Source: Pseudomonas sp. HMWF021
GTDB lineage: Bacteria > Pseudomonadota > Gammaproteobacteria > Pseudomonadales > Pseudomonadaceae
Direction of reading: 5' to 3'
NCBI RefSeq assembly: GCF_003061005.1
Contig: NZ_QAIK01000164.1
Location: 1,278-65,277, forward strand
DNA: 64,000 nucleotides
A program made the position numbers and the translations under genes. Below the pieces are notes generated by a model. The model saw only the letters and a program-made list of their open reading frames with translations. It ran no database searches and was not told the DNA's origin. Below are positions 25,682 through 34,466 of the stretch, piece after piece. Each line of letters opens with the position of its first letter. Positions within the stretch are counted from its first letter, which is position 1.

Positions 25682-27126
25682 GTCAGCCCATGAGCCGCAA
25701 ACAGCAACTGCTCAAGCGTCATCGTCGCAATAAACGCATCACCTTGCTGATCGCCCTGATCGTGTTGATTGCGCTCGGGGTGCTGGTGGCGTGGTGGTTG
25801 CCGCTGGTGCTCGCAGTGGTTGGCTGGATCGCCCACGAGGCGTGGTTTGCCGATCACCTGTTCTATTCGCCAAAAGACGATTACCAGTACAGCTTTCCAC
25901 CGTTCACTCCACAACCGAAGGTGCATTTGAGCGGCGAGCAGTTGCGTCTGGATGAAGGCGTGATGCTGGTCGACGAAGCGACGTTGATCCTCGCGGTAAA
26001 GGTCAAAAGCACTTGGCTGGGACGCTTCCTTGATCCGCGCGTCGAGCTGATCGGCGGCACCCATCCTGATGCGCAAACCTTTGAGCGTGGCGTCAATGGT
26101 CTGCGTTATCTGAACCTCAGTGGTCAGGCACAGGCCCTTTCGCAAGGTCAGTTGCGTTTGCGCGGGCACTTCTGCCGGGTGTCCGGCGAGCCGCTGCTGT
26201 GGGCGCTGGAGCAACCGGACTACCGCCGTCAGCGGGTGATGGTGATCGCCCCGCACGCCGACGATGCCGAGTTGGCGGCCTATGGCTTGTACAGTCAGGC
26301 CGATGACGCCTGGATCGTCACCCTGACCGCAGGTGAGATCGAAGCCGAACACTATCAACAGATGGGCATGAACAAGGTCGAGGCCGCGCGGCTCAAGGGT
26401 CGTCTGCGTGCCTGGGACAGCCTCGCCGTGCCGCGTTGGGCCGGTGTGCCGCAGGAACACTGCGTGCAACTCGGTTACTTCTGCCTGCAACTGGCGGCGA
26501 TGCAGGCCGCACCCAATCAGACCGTGGGCTCGCGCGAAGCCGACCTGAACGACACACGACTGTTTCGCCAGTTGAACCCGCTCACTTTGCCGGGCGACGC
26601 CGATGGCGCGCCGACCTGGAACAATCTGCTGGCTGACTTGCGTGAAGTGCTGCTGCGCGCGCGCCCGGACGTGATCGTGTTGCCGCACCCGACCCTCGAT
26701 CCGCATCCTGACCATATCTGCGCCCAGCAAGCGGTTTTGCAGGCGCTCCAGGGTCTCGACTGGCAGCCGACGTTACTCGGTTACGCCAACCATTTGCATG
26801 ACAACGACCGCTGGCCGATGGGCGACAGCGGGCAGGGCATCGCCTTGCCGCCGGCCTTCGATCCGGCGGTGCCGATGCAGCCGCTGTGCCTGTCGCTGTC
26901 CATCGAGCAGCAGCGCGACAAAGCCATGGCGCTGGGCATGATGCATGACCTGCAGCCACCGGCGCCGTTCAAGCGTCGCCTGCGCCGACTGATCCAGCGC
27001 GTGTTGGCCGGGCGGGCCTCGTCGGTGTACGGCGAAAACGAATTTTTTCGAAAAGCGGTCAGACGCCAGGAATTGCTCTGGCTATTGAAGCACGGTGAGA
27101 CAGGCGTCCAGCGGGGAGAGTCATGA
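25678..27126 (+). CDS. dnpA: PIG-L family de-N-acetylase DnpA, membrane-anchored
   Basis: The 482-residue protein has an N-terminal hydrophobic stretch (about 18-50, ITLLIALIVLIALGVLVAWW and onward) that should anchor it in the inner membrane. A linker follows, then a PIG-L domain with the zinc motif VMVIAPHADDAELAAYG near residue 190 and the second site HPDH about 150 residues later. PIG-L enzymes remove N-acetyl groups from GlcNAc-like sugars. The P. aeruginosa homologue PA5002 (DnpA) was linked to fluoroquinolone tolerance of persister cells. The start at 25678 overlaps the previous stop by four bases (ATGA); a longer in-frame start would read through that gene. An N-acetylated core sugar is the probable substrate. 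Confidence 0.87.
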   Translation: MSQPMSRKQQLLKRHRRNKRITLLIALIVLIALGVLVAWWLPLVLAVVGWIAHEAWFADHLFYSPKDDYQYSFPPFTPQPKVHLSGEQLRLDEGVMLVDEATLILAVKVKSTWLGRFLDPRVELIGGTHPDAQTFERGVNGLRYLNLSGQAQALSQGQLRLRGHFCRVSGEPLLWALEQPDYRRQRVMVIAPHADDAELAAYGLYSQADDAWIVTLTAGEIEAEHYQQMGMNKVEAARLKGRLRAWDSLAVPRWAGVPQEHCVQLGYFCLQLAAMQAAPNQTVGSREADLNDTRLFRQLNPLTLPGDADGAPTWNNLLADLREVLLRARPDVIVLPHPTLDPHPDHICAQQAVLQALQGLDWQPTLLGYANHLHDNDRWPMGDSGQGIALPPAFDPAVPMQPLCLSLSIEQQRDKAMALGMMHDLQPPAPFKRRLRRLIQRVLAGRASSVYGENEFFRKAVRRQELLWLLKHGETGVQRGES

Positions 27127-28277
27127 GTCAACGGTCCAAGGTGTTGCAGCTGCAACCCGACTACAACGTCAAAGCCCATGACTTTGCCGACCTCGCCGAG
27201 CAGATCGTCAAGGCATTGCCGAGCGAGCGCTATGAAGTGACCGCTGCGTTCCTGCGGGGCAAACCCGGGCCGGGCGAGCCAGTGAGCCGGGCCGACCGTT
27301 CGGTGTATTTCGAGTTTTCCGACAAGTCCCTCAAAGGCATGCGCCTGCGGGCAATGTGGCAGCTGTACAAGTTCTGCCGCCGGGAAAAATTCGACGTGGT
27401 GATTTGCAACCGCTTCAAACCGGTCAACATGATGCTAGCGCTAAACCGCTGGCTGAAAGTGCCGCTGTGCATTGGCATTTCCCACGGTTTTGGCGAATAC
27501 GATCGCTTTTACCGGCGTCGCCAGACACAGCGTCTGATCGATCGGCACTGGCGCTTCGTCGGCGTGTCGCCAGCGGTCAAACAATACCTGCTCGATTGCG
27601 ATTGCGGCTTCACCGACCAGAACACCTATGCCATTACCAATGCCATCGATATCGAGCAGGCGGAAGGCTTGCAGCACAGTCGTGAGAAAGCGCGCGAGCT
27701 GCTGGGCATCGACCCGCATGTGCGCTTGATTGGTGCGCTGGGCCGGCTGGTTTCGGTCAAGGGCCACACCTATCTGTTGCAGGCTTTCGCCCAACTCAAG
27801 GACAAGTACCCCAATACGCAGTTGGCGATCATTGGCGCCGGGCGTTTGCAGGCGCCGCTGGCAGCCGAGATCGAACAATTGGGCTTGAGCGGTCGTGCGC
27901 ACCTGTTGGGCTTCAAGGAAAACGCACTGCAGTACGTGCGGGCGTTCGATATCTGGACCATGCCGTCGCTGGCTGAAGGCTTGGGGCTGGCCTTGCTCGA
28001 AGGCATGAGCGGGCACCTGCCGGTGATTGCGTCAAACGTGCCGGCGATGTTGCCGCTGATCGAAGGTGCCGGTGGTCTGGCGATCACGCCCAAGGACGTA
28101 CCGAGCCTGGTCGCTGCGCTGGATAACTATCTCGCACTGGCGGACGACGACCTCAAGGCCAAGGGCGAGCAGGCTTATCGCTACTTGCAGGAACAACACG
28201 ACATCGAGGTATTCCGTCAGGAATATCTGAACCTGATCGATTCCGGCCTGGAACAGGCTCGCAAGGAGCAGCCGTGA
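27123..28277 (+). CDS. ssg: LPS glycosyltransferase family 4 (Ssg-like)
   Basis: The 384-residue GT4 enzyme shows GALGRLVSVKGHTYLLQAF, the IIGAGRLQAPLAAEI segment and the donor-site motif MPSLAEGLGLALLEGMSG. The N-terminal half has CNRFKPVNMMLALNR and GISHGFGEYDRFY. It matches PA5001 (ssg), whose loss in P. aeruginosa and P. alkylphenolica affects LPS, motility and attachment. It overlaps dnpA and wapR by four bases each. The sugar transferred is not known from the sequence. Confidence 0.87.
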   Translation: MSQRSKVLQLQPDYNVKAHDFADLAEQIVKALPSERYEVTAAFLRGKPGPGEPVSRADRSVYFEFSDKSLKGMRLRAMWQLYKFCRREKFDVVICNRFKPVNMMLALNRWLKVPLCIGISHGFGEYDRFYRRRQTQRLIDRHWRFVGVSPAVKQYLLDCDCGFTDQNTYAITNAIDIEQAEGLQHSREKARELLGIDPHVRLIGALGRLVSVKGHTYLLQAFAQLKDKYPNTQLAIIGAGRLQAPLAAEIEQLGLSGRAHLLGFKENALQYVRAFDIWTMPSLAEGLGLALLEGMSGHLPVIASNVPAMLPLIEGAGGLAITPKDVPSLVAALDNYLALADDDLKAKGEQAYRYLQEQHDIEVFRQEYLNLIDSGLEQARKEQP

Positions 28278-29176
28278 GCGCTGAACAACACATGAGCGAT
28301 GCGCAACCCCTCGTCACTGTCATCATCGCCTCTTACAACCACGGCCCGTACATCGAGGAAAGCATTCGCAGCGTCCTCGACCAGAGCTACAGGAACATTG
28401 AGCTGCTGGTGGTTGACGACGGTTCGAAGGACGACAGCGTCGAACGCATCAGCGCGTTGCAGGCGCAGCACGGCTTCGATTTTCGCGTGCAGCAGAATCA
28501 GGGCCTGACCAATACGCTGAACGGCGCCATCGCCCGCTCGAAGGGCAGCCTGATCGTGCCATTTGGCTCCGACGACATCATGTACCCGGAGCGTATTGCC
28601 ACTCAGGTGGCGTACATGGATGGCAAGCCCGAGGTCGGGATCTGCGCCGGCAACATCGAGTTGATGCACGCCGATGGCAGCCTTTACCCGGAAAAACGTC
28701 AGCGTCGCGACGTGCCGTTCCGGCGTCTGGATTTCGATGACATGTTTCTGGAGCGCAAGCCGTATCCGCCAGCGCCGACCCTGATGATCCGCCGCGAAGC
28801 GCTGGACAAGGTAGGCGGGTTCGATCCGACGATTCGCCTTGAAGATTTGTATATCGAGCTGAAGGTCACCCGCGCCGGGTACTTCATCGATGGTCTGAAC
28901 GTGGTGATGGCGCGCTACCGCAAGCACGCCACCAATTCCTACAAGAACCACCGATTCATGATCGAAAACATCCTGCGTACCTATGCGCTGTTCAGCGACC
29001 ATCCGCTGTACGACGAGGTGCGTTACAAGTCGCTCAACTCGATGTTTCTGAAAACCGCCAACCGCGACCGCAAACTGGCGCGGGAGCTGCTGGCGCAGAT
29101 CCCGTTCAAGGCCTGGAACAAGAAAACCTGGCGTGGCCTGGGTCGCTTGCTGTTTTCGCCACTGGAAAAGGACTGA
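28274..29176 (+). CDS. wapR: LPS core glycosyltransferase family 2 (WapR-like rhamnosyltransferase)
   Basis: The 300-residue protein is a GT-A fold GT2 enzyme with VTVIIASYNHGPYIEESIRS, the nucleotide-binding VVDDGSKDD and the metal motif FGSDD. In P. aeruginosa WapR (PA5000) adds the alpha-1,3-linked rhamnose to which O-antigen is ligated, giving the capped core glycoform. The GTG start at 28274 is preferred: it has AGGAG 5 bases upstream and overlaps the ssg stop as GTGA. An ATG at 28292 is the alternative. It is the last gene of the outer-core operon and converges with the acyltransferase gene 18 bases further on. Confidence 0.85.
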   Translation: MSAEQHMSDAQPLVTVIIASYNHGPYIEESIRSVLDQSYRNIELLVVDDGSKDDSVERISALQAQHGFDFRVQQNQGLTNTLNGAIARSKGSLIVPFGSDDIMYPERIATQVAYMDGKPEVGICAGNIELMHADGSLYPEKRQRRDVPFRRLDFDDMFLERKPYPPAPTLMIRREALDKVGGFDPTIRLEDLYIELKVTRAGYFIDGLNVVMARYRKHATNSYKNHRFMIENILRTYALFSDHPLYDEVRYKSLNSMFLKTANRDRKLARELLAQIPFKAWNKKTWRGLGRLLFSPLEKD

Positions 29177-29194
29177 GGTCCCGGCGGTTCAACG

Positions 29195-30412
29195 TCAGCG
29201 AGCGGTTTTTTCCGTCAGGCGTTTGCCGCCCTGCTGACGCTGGCGAAACCAGTTCACGACTTTCTTGCCTGCGTTCATGCCGGGTTGCTCGATCAACAGA
29301 AACGTCGTGCTGCTGATCAGGATCAGCAGGCAGGTGCACAATGCGATCAACGGCAGGTAGATCCAGGCGTCCCGGGCGTCGAGGTTCAAGGCCGGCGGCA
29401 GGCGCTGAACCATCAGCCACAGTACAAAACCATGGAGCAGGTAAGTGCTGTAGCTGATTTCGCCCAGCCAGCGGATGCTGCGGGGCTTGAGTGCGCCGAA
29501 CAGGGTGTTGCCGGAAGCCACGATCACGAAAAACAGCGTCAGCAGCAACAACGGCGCAGTCTTGAACGCACGGCTGAAGGCGGTGAAGGCGATGGCCAGC
29601 GCTACCAGTGCGACCGCGCCGGCCAGCGCGGTCTTGCTCCAGGCCACCAGTTGCGGCCGACGTACCCAGTACGCCGCAGCGATCCCGCCGAGGAAACTGG
29701 CCAGAAAGTGTTTCTTCAGCGAGTGCTCCCAGCCGACCACCTGATAAAGCGCATAGATCCCGATCAGGCACAGCACTACCTGGCGCCAGTTGCCTCGGAA
29801 GATGAATACCGTGGCGGCCAGCGGCAGCGCCAGATAGAAAAACACTTCGTAGGCCAGCGTCCAGGTGACGTTGGAAATCAGCATGCCGGTGTGCGGGTAC
29901 AGATTGACATCCGGACGGTCGAAGGTCAGCCAGGCCAGGGTTTGCTTGAGCAGATCTACAACCGACACCTTCAGCTCCCAGTTCTGCAAATGGAACACCG
30001 TGGTGAACACGATCAGCATCAATGGCAGATACAGCGGGTACAGGCGAAATAGCCGCGAGATGCCGAACGCCATCCAGTCGAACTGCCGACCCTGGGCCAG
30101 CAGCCGGCTCCAGAACAGGAAACCGGTGATCATGAAGAACAGGGCGACACTGCCCTGGCCCAGCATCGAATAGAAGGGGCTGGGCGGGAAGTCGATCACC
30201 CCGGTGCGCAGAAAAATCCAGGTGATGACCGAGTGATGCACGAACACGCCGAACGCCAGGTAACCGCGCAGGCCGTCGATACTCGCGTAACGGCTTTCAT
30301 TGGAATGCTGCAGATGCCGGGCTATTGTCGGCACCGCGCGCAACAGCAGTGCGGCGGTTGCGATGGCCAGCAGGTAAGCGGCCGGCGCGATCAGCGGATT
30401 GGTTTCGATCAT
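29195..30412 (-). CDS. acyltransferase family 3 (OafA-like) membrane protein
   Basis: The 405-residue protein has about ten hydrophobic segments and the acyltransferase-3 pattern: SIDGLRGYLAFGVFVHHSVI near residue 42, then LGQGSVALFFMITGFLFW and FPLYLPL-type loops. This family moves acyl groups, usually acetyl, across the inner membrane to sugars of O-antigen, peptidoglycan or other glycans. The ATG at 30412 shares one base with the stop of the ligase gene before it (TGATG), so the two are co-transcribed and likely coupled. That places the acylation step with O-antigen ligation. The P. aeruginosa order I know has no acyltransferase here, so it is a likely strain- or group-specific addition. 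The acceptor is unknown. Confidence 0.85.
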   Translation of the reverse strand: MIETNPLIAPAAYLLAIATAALLLRAVPTIARHLQHSNESRYASIDGLRGYLAFGVFVHHSVITWIFLRTGVIDFPPSPFYSMLGQGSVALFFMITGFLFWSRLLAQGRQFDWMAFGISRLFRLYPLYLPLMLIVFTTVFHLQNWELKVSVVDLLKQTLAWLTFDRPDVNLYPHTGMLISNVTWTLAYEVFFYLALPLAATVFIFRGNWRQVVLCLIGIYALYQVVGWEHSLKKHFLASFLGGIAAAYWVRRPQLVAWSKTALAGAVALVALAIAFTAFSRAFKTAPLLLLTLFFVIVASGNTLFGALKPRSIRWLGEISYSTYLLHGFVLWLMVQRLPPALNLDARDAWIYLPLIALCTCLLILISSTTFLLIEQPGMNAGKKVVNWFRQRQQGGKRLTEKTAR

Positions 30413-32277
30413 CAATGAACCCGGGCCGCCGTATTGCCGGCCAGCACTTGCCTGTGCAGATTGTCTACCGCGGATTTAGACGCCGTCATGGCGTACCCCT
30501 GGAGCAACGCGTCGAGATGATCCTCGAACAGCCAGCGCTTGTCGACGGTGTAACGCTGCATGTGGCGCAGATTGCGCTGACGCAGCGAAAGGCTCAGCGG
30601 CGAAGGGTAGATCCGCAGGTCCGCCAGATCAATCAGGCCGAACTCTCCATCCTCCAGCACCAGCACGTTGCCCAGATGCAATGAGCGGAAATACACGCCC
30701 TGCTCGTGCAGGCGGGCCATGAACTTGCCAAACCGCTCGACCAGCGCCTGACGCACCGCCGGAGCGGTAATGCCTTGAAGCACCTGGCGCAGGGTGTGGC
30801 CTGGCAGCGGAGCGTATTGCACTGCGCTGCTGCCGTCGTCAAGGCGATACAGATTCAACACCTGCGGGGTCGGGATGCCCATTGTGCGCAATTGTTCGCT
30901 ATTGATGGCAAACCGCTCGGAGTAAGGGTTGAAGCTGCCGGAGGTATACCAGCGGCGGCGACGGAACAACTTGAGGAAACTGCCATCGGACAGGCGCAGT
31001 ACCTTGGGGCCCAGGCCATCTTCTTCAATCACCTGAGCATCGGTCCCGAGCTGCTGCAGACCGCTCGCCGACAGCCTCTGCACCGGGAAGGTGAGCAGGC
31101 GTCTGGCGCGTTGATTGATGCTCAGTGCAGCAATCAGCGCCAGTGGAATCCACAGCAGGAACCAGTGTTCCTTGGGGCGCGAGATGATGCCGCCACCTTC
31201 TGTCAACCCGGCGCCGATACCGAACACCAACCAGGTGGAGGCAATAATCAACAACGGTTGTACGCGTTGACGCCAACTGCTCAACAAGCCCCAGCCGAGG
31301 AAGAACAGCCAGGGCAGAAAGCCCAGGATGCCGACGTAATAAAGCACACCCAACGCAAAACTGTGCGGCTCCTGAAAGCTGTAACCGACACCCGGGTCGA
31401 TCGCCAGACTGGCGCTGTAGCCATGGCCGATCCAGGGGGTTTCGGCAATTTTCTGCAAGGCGATCTGCCAGATTTCGAAACGGTAGGAGTCGCCGCGTTC
31501 GGTGATCATTTTCGAGAACAGGGTGGTGACTGCAACGCCCAGGGCGGCCAGCGCGCCCAGCATCACCAGCGAACGGCGATTCCAGCAAATGAAGCCCAGC
31601 CACAGCGCGGCCAGCGTCAGGGCGACCAGCGGCGTTCTGGAACCCGTCGCGATCACCGCTGCGAACATGATCAGCATTGCCGGCAGGCTCAGCCATAACA
31701 GGCGGCCATGTCTGCAGGACATGCTGATGCTTAGCCAATAGGCACAGAAGAACCCGAAAAGGTGTGAGCTCAGCAACGGGTTATCGAACGCACCGCCACC
31801 TATCAGCCGTGCGCCTGGTTCGTAATGATGGATGAACCGGATCAGAAAAAAGGATGTGGCGATCAGCGCGACCACAGCTGCGACAAACAGCATCGGCGAA
31901 AGAACGTCACTGCGATAGCGCACCACCAGATAGCAGCCGACGAACAGCATCAAAGTGTGCAGGGGAGGCTTGAGCATCCCGCCGAACGAGTCGTCGCTGT
32001 GCGGTCCCCAGCACAGGCTGAGCAGCGCCCACAAGACGAACGCGAGTACAGCGACAATCACCGGTTCTTGCAGCAGTTCCCTGAACTGCCGTGGGCGCAG
32101 GCACAGGGCAATCAACGCCGGAATGCTGAACAACCCGTAAAACAGCTTGTGATGCAGGCTGCGACCTGGCAGGAAGAACAGCGCGCACAGGAGCAGGAAG
32201 TAGCCGACGGGAAGTATCCACAGGCTGATGAAATCGAAGATTCGACTGGACGTACTGCTGAAGCCGCGAAGTTGCAT
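30412..32277 (-). CDS. waaL: O-antigen ligase WaaL fused to a C-terminal LPS kinase-like domain
   Basis: The 621-residue product has two parts. Residues 1 to about 390 are a polytopic WaaL/Wzy-type ligase with about 12 hydrophobic spans and the conserved QEPHSFALGVLYY loop. The histidine there is at about 305, near the essential His303 reported for P. aeruginosa WaaL. Residues about 400-621 are an aminoglycoside-phosphotransferase/LPS-kinase-like domain. It has a lysine in GSFLKLFRRRRW, the loop GVYFRSLHLGNVL and a LIDLADLR segment. The usual catalytic aspartate is serine 532. In P. aeruginosa the ligase and a kinase (PA4999, PA4998) are separate genes. The start is ATG 32277 or, in frame, ATG 32310; neither has a strong ribosome-binding site. 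Confidence 0.88.
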   Translation of the reverse strand: MQLRGFSSTSSRIFDFISLWILPVGYFLLLCALFFLPGRSLHHKLFYGLFSIPALIALCLRPRQFRELLQEPVIVAVLAFVLWALLSLCWGPHSDDSFGGMLKPPLHTLMLFVGCYLVVRYRSDVLSPMLFVAAVVALIATSFFLIRFIHHYEPGARLIGGGAFDNPLLSSHLFGFFCAYWLSISMSCRHGRLLWLSLPAMLIMFAAVIATGSRTPLVALTLAALWLGFICWNRRSLVMLGALAALGVAVTTLFSKMITERGDSYRFEIWQIALQKIAETPWIGHGYSASLAIDPGVGYSFQEPHSFALGVLYYVGILGFLPWLFFLGWGLLSSWRQRVQPLLIIASTWLVFGIGAGLTEGGGIISRPKEHWFLLWIPLALIAALSINQRARRLLTFPVQRLSASGLQQLGTDAQVIEEDGLGPKVLRLSDGSFLKLFRRRRWYTSGSFNPYSERFAINSEQLRTMGIPTPQVLNLYRLDDGSSAVQYAPLPGHTLRQVLQGITAPAVRQALVERFGKFMARLHEQGVYFRSLHLGNVLVLEDGEFGLIDLADLRIYPSPLSLSLRQRNLRHMQRYTVDKRWLFEDHLDALLQGYAMTASKSAVDNLHRQVLAGNTAARVH

Positions 32278-32391
32278 GCTGTGAGATTCAATCCTGAAGT
32301 TGATGACCATTCGAATGATGGCTATTTGATGCAAAAAAAGATGCCTAACAATAACAGCCTTTCGCCGATTGCCAGAACCCTGAAGAAGCTG

Positions 32392-32400
32392 TGCTAAAGT
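32392..32400 (+). promoter_or_regulatory. putative extended -10 promoter of msbA
   Basis: TGCTAAAGT reads as TGn followed by a TAAAGT -10 box, 31 bases before the msbA start. A TTGCCA at 32369-32374 is a possible but distant -35. The gap to the divergent ligase gene is 153 bases. Confidence 0.4.
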
Positions 32401-32430
32401 CAGCGTCCTTTTTATCGACTTTCGCGTGAT

Positions 32431-34233
32431 ATGACCGACTCCAGTGCCGCCGCAAGCCCATCGAGCTTGAAAATCTACTTCCGCCTGCTCGGCTACGTCC
32501 GGCCGTACATCAGCCTTTTTCTGATCAGCATCGTCGGTTTCCTGATTTTCGCCTCGACTCAGCCGATGCTTGGCTACATCCTCAAATACTTCGTCGACGG
32601 CCTGTCCAATCCCGAAGCTGTTCTGTTTCCTTCCGTACCTTACCTGCGTGACCTGCAACTGCTGCAGGCCGTGCCGCTGCTGATCATCCTGATCGCTGCG
32701 TGGCAGGGCCTCGGGTCCTATCTGGGCAATTACTTTCTGGCCAAGGTTTCACTGGGCCTTGTCCACGATCTGCGGGTGCAACTCTTCAACAACCTGCTGG
32801 TGTTGCCGAACCGGTATTTCGACAAGCATAACTCCGGTCACCTGATTTCGCGTATCACCTTCAACGTGACGATGGTCACGGGGGCGGCTACAGATGCGAT
32901 CAAGGTCGTAATTCGTGAAGGCATGACGGTGATCTTCCTGTTCGCCTCCCTGTTGTTCATGAACTGGAAGCTGACGCTGGTAATGGTCGCAATCCTGCCG
33001 CTGATCGCCGTGATGGTGCGCACCGCGAGCAAGAAATTTCGCAAGCAGAGCAAGAAGATCCAGTTGGCCATGGGCGATGTTACCCATGTGGCCTCGGAAA
33101 CCATCCAGGGCTATCGCGTGGTACGCAGCTTCGGCGGCGAGGCCTATGAGGAAAAACGCTTCCTCAATGCCAGCCAGAGCAACACCGACAAGCAGTTGCG
33201 CATGACCCGCACCGGTGCGATCTATACGCCGATGTTGCAACTGGTGATCTACACCGCGATGGCGGTGCTGATGTTCCTCGTCCTGTTCCTGCGCGGTGAC
33301 GCCTCGGCGGGTGACATGGTTGCCTACATCACCCTCGCTGGCCTGTTGCCCAAGCCGATCCGTCAATTGTCCGAAGTCAGCTCGACCATCCAGAAAGGGG
33401 TGGCCGGTGCCGAAAGCATTTTCGAACAGCTGGACGTCGAGCCGGAAGTCGACACCGGGACGGTCGAGCGTGACTCGGTCACCGGACGTCTGGATGTACG
33501 CAACCTGAGCTTTACCTACCCGGGCACTGAACGTCAGGTGCTCGACAACATCAGCTTCTCGGCCGAGCCGGGGCAGATGGTGGCGCTGGTCGGCCGTTCC
33601 GGCAGCGGCAAGTCGACGCTGGCCAACCTGATTCCGCGCTTCTATCACCACGACAAGGGCGAAATCCTCATCGACGAGGTGGAAGTCGAGCAGTACAAAC
33701 TGCTCAACCTGCGCCGCCACATCGCCCAGGTGACCCAGCACGTGACCCTGTTCAGCGACACCGTGGCCAACAACATCGCTTATGGCGATCTGGCTGGCGC
33801 ACCGCGCGAAGACATCGAGAAAGCGGCACGTGACGCCTACGCGATGGACTTCATTTCGCAGTTGCCGCAAGGTCTGGATACTCAGGTCGGCGAGAACGGC
33901 GTGCTGCTGTCCGGCGGTCAGCGCCAGCGTCTGGCGATTGCTCGCGCGCTACTCAAGAACGCCCCGCTGCTGATTCTCGACGAGGCCACCTCGGCTCTGG
34001 ACACCGAGTCCGAGCGACACATTCAGGCAGCGCTGGATCAGGTGATGAAGGGCCGCACCACGCTGGTAATCGCTCACCGTCTGTCGACCATCGAGAAGGC
34101 CGATCTGATTCTGGTCATGGATCAGGGCCGGATCGTCGAGCGCGGCACTCACGACGAGCTGCTGGCGCAAAACGGCTATTACGCACGCCTCAACGCCATG
34201 GGCCTCGATGCTCCGGCCGAAGACATCGCCTGA
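32431..34233 (+). CDS. msbA: lipid A export ATP-binding/permease protein MsbA
   Basis: MsbA flips lipid A-core from the cytoplasmic to the periplasmic face of the inner membrane using ATP. The 600-residue half-transporter has an N-terminal six-span membrane domain (about 25-320). The C-terminal nucleotide-binding domain has Walker A GRSGSGKST, the signature LSGGQRQRLAIARAL and Walker B LLILDEATSALD. Length matches the family (582-603). It is transcribed away from the waaL fusion gene and precedes a REP doublet and the sulfotransferase gene. Its place between core synthesis and ligase genes is as in P. aeruginosa (PA4997). Confidence 0.95.
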   Translation: MTDSSAAASPSSLKIYFRLLGYVRPYISLFLISIVGFLIFASTQPMLGYILKYFVDGLSNPEAVLFPSVPYLRDLQLLQAVPLLIILIAAWQGLGSYLGNYFLAKVSLGLVHDLRVQLFNNLLVLPNRYFDKHNSGHLISRITFNVTMVTGAATDAIKVVIREGMTVIFLFASLLFMNWKLTLVMVAILPLIAVMVRTASKKFRKQSKKIQLAMGDVTHVASETIQGYRVVRSFGGEAYEEKRFLNASQSNTDKQLRMTRTGAIYTPMLQLVIYTAMAVLMFLVLFLRGDASAGDMVAYITLAGLLPKPIRQLSEVSSTIQKGVAGAESIFEQLDVEPEVDTGTVERDSVTGRLDVRNLSFTYPGTERQVLDNISFSAEPGQMVALVGRSGSGKSTLANLIPRFYHHDKGEILIDEVEVEQYKLLNLRRHIAQVTQHVTLFSDTVANNIAYGDLAGAPREDIEKAARDAYAMDFISQLPQGLDTQVGENGVLLSGGQRQRLAIARALLKNAPLLILDEATSALDTESERHIQAALDQVMKGRTTLVIAHRLSTIEKADLILVMDQGRIVERGTHDELLAQNGYYARLNAMGLDAPAEDIA

Positions 34234-34248
34234 CTTCAGGCCCTGCCC

Positions 34249-34338
34249 TGTGGGAGCGAGCCTGCTCGCGAATGCGCTGCAACAGACGACGTCCGTGTCG
34301 AATGTTCACCCGCTATCGCGAGCAGGCTCGCTCCCACA
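34249..34338. repeat. REP doublet (REPIN), GTGGGAGCGAG family
   Basis: Inverted arms 34249-34272 (TGTGGGAGCGAGCCTGCTCG) and 34314-34338, starting 16 bases after the msbA stop. It would end or stabilise the msbA mRNA and separates it from the sulfotransferase gene. Confidence 0.88.
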
Positions 34339-34466
34339 GTGGTTTGTATCCAGACCTTTACCCTTCTTGACCAAACCGGAATAAATCCGGGCACCGCGCT
34401 TGTTAAGGTTCCTCAACGAACTCTGACTTCCATCGAGGGGGCCATCCCCGTCGCGCGGGTACTCTC

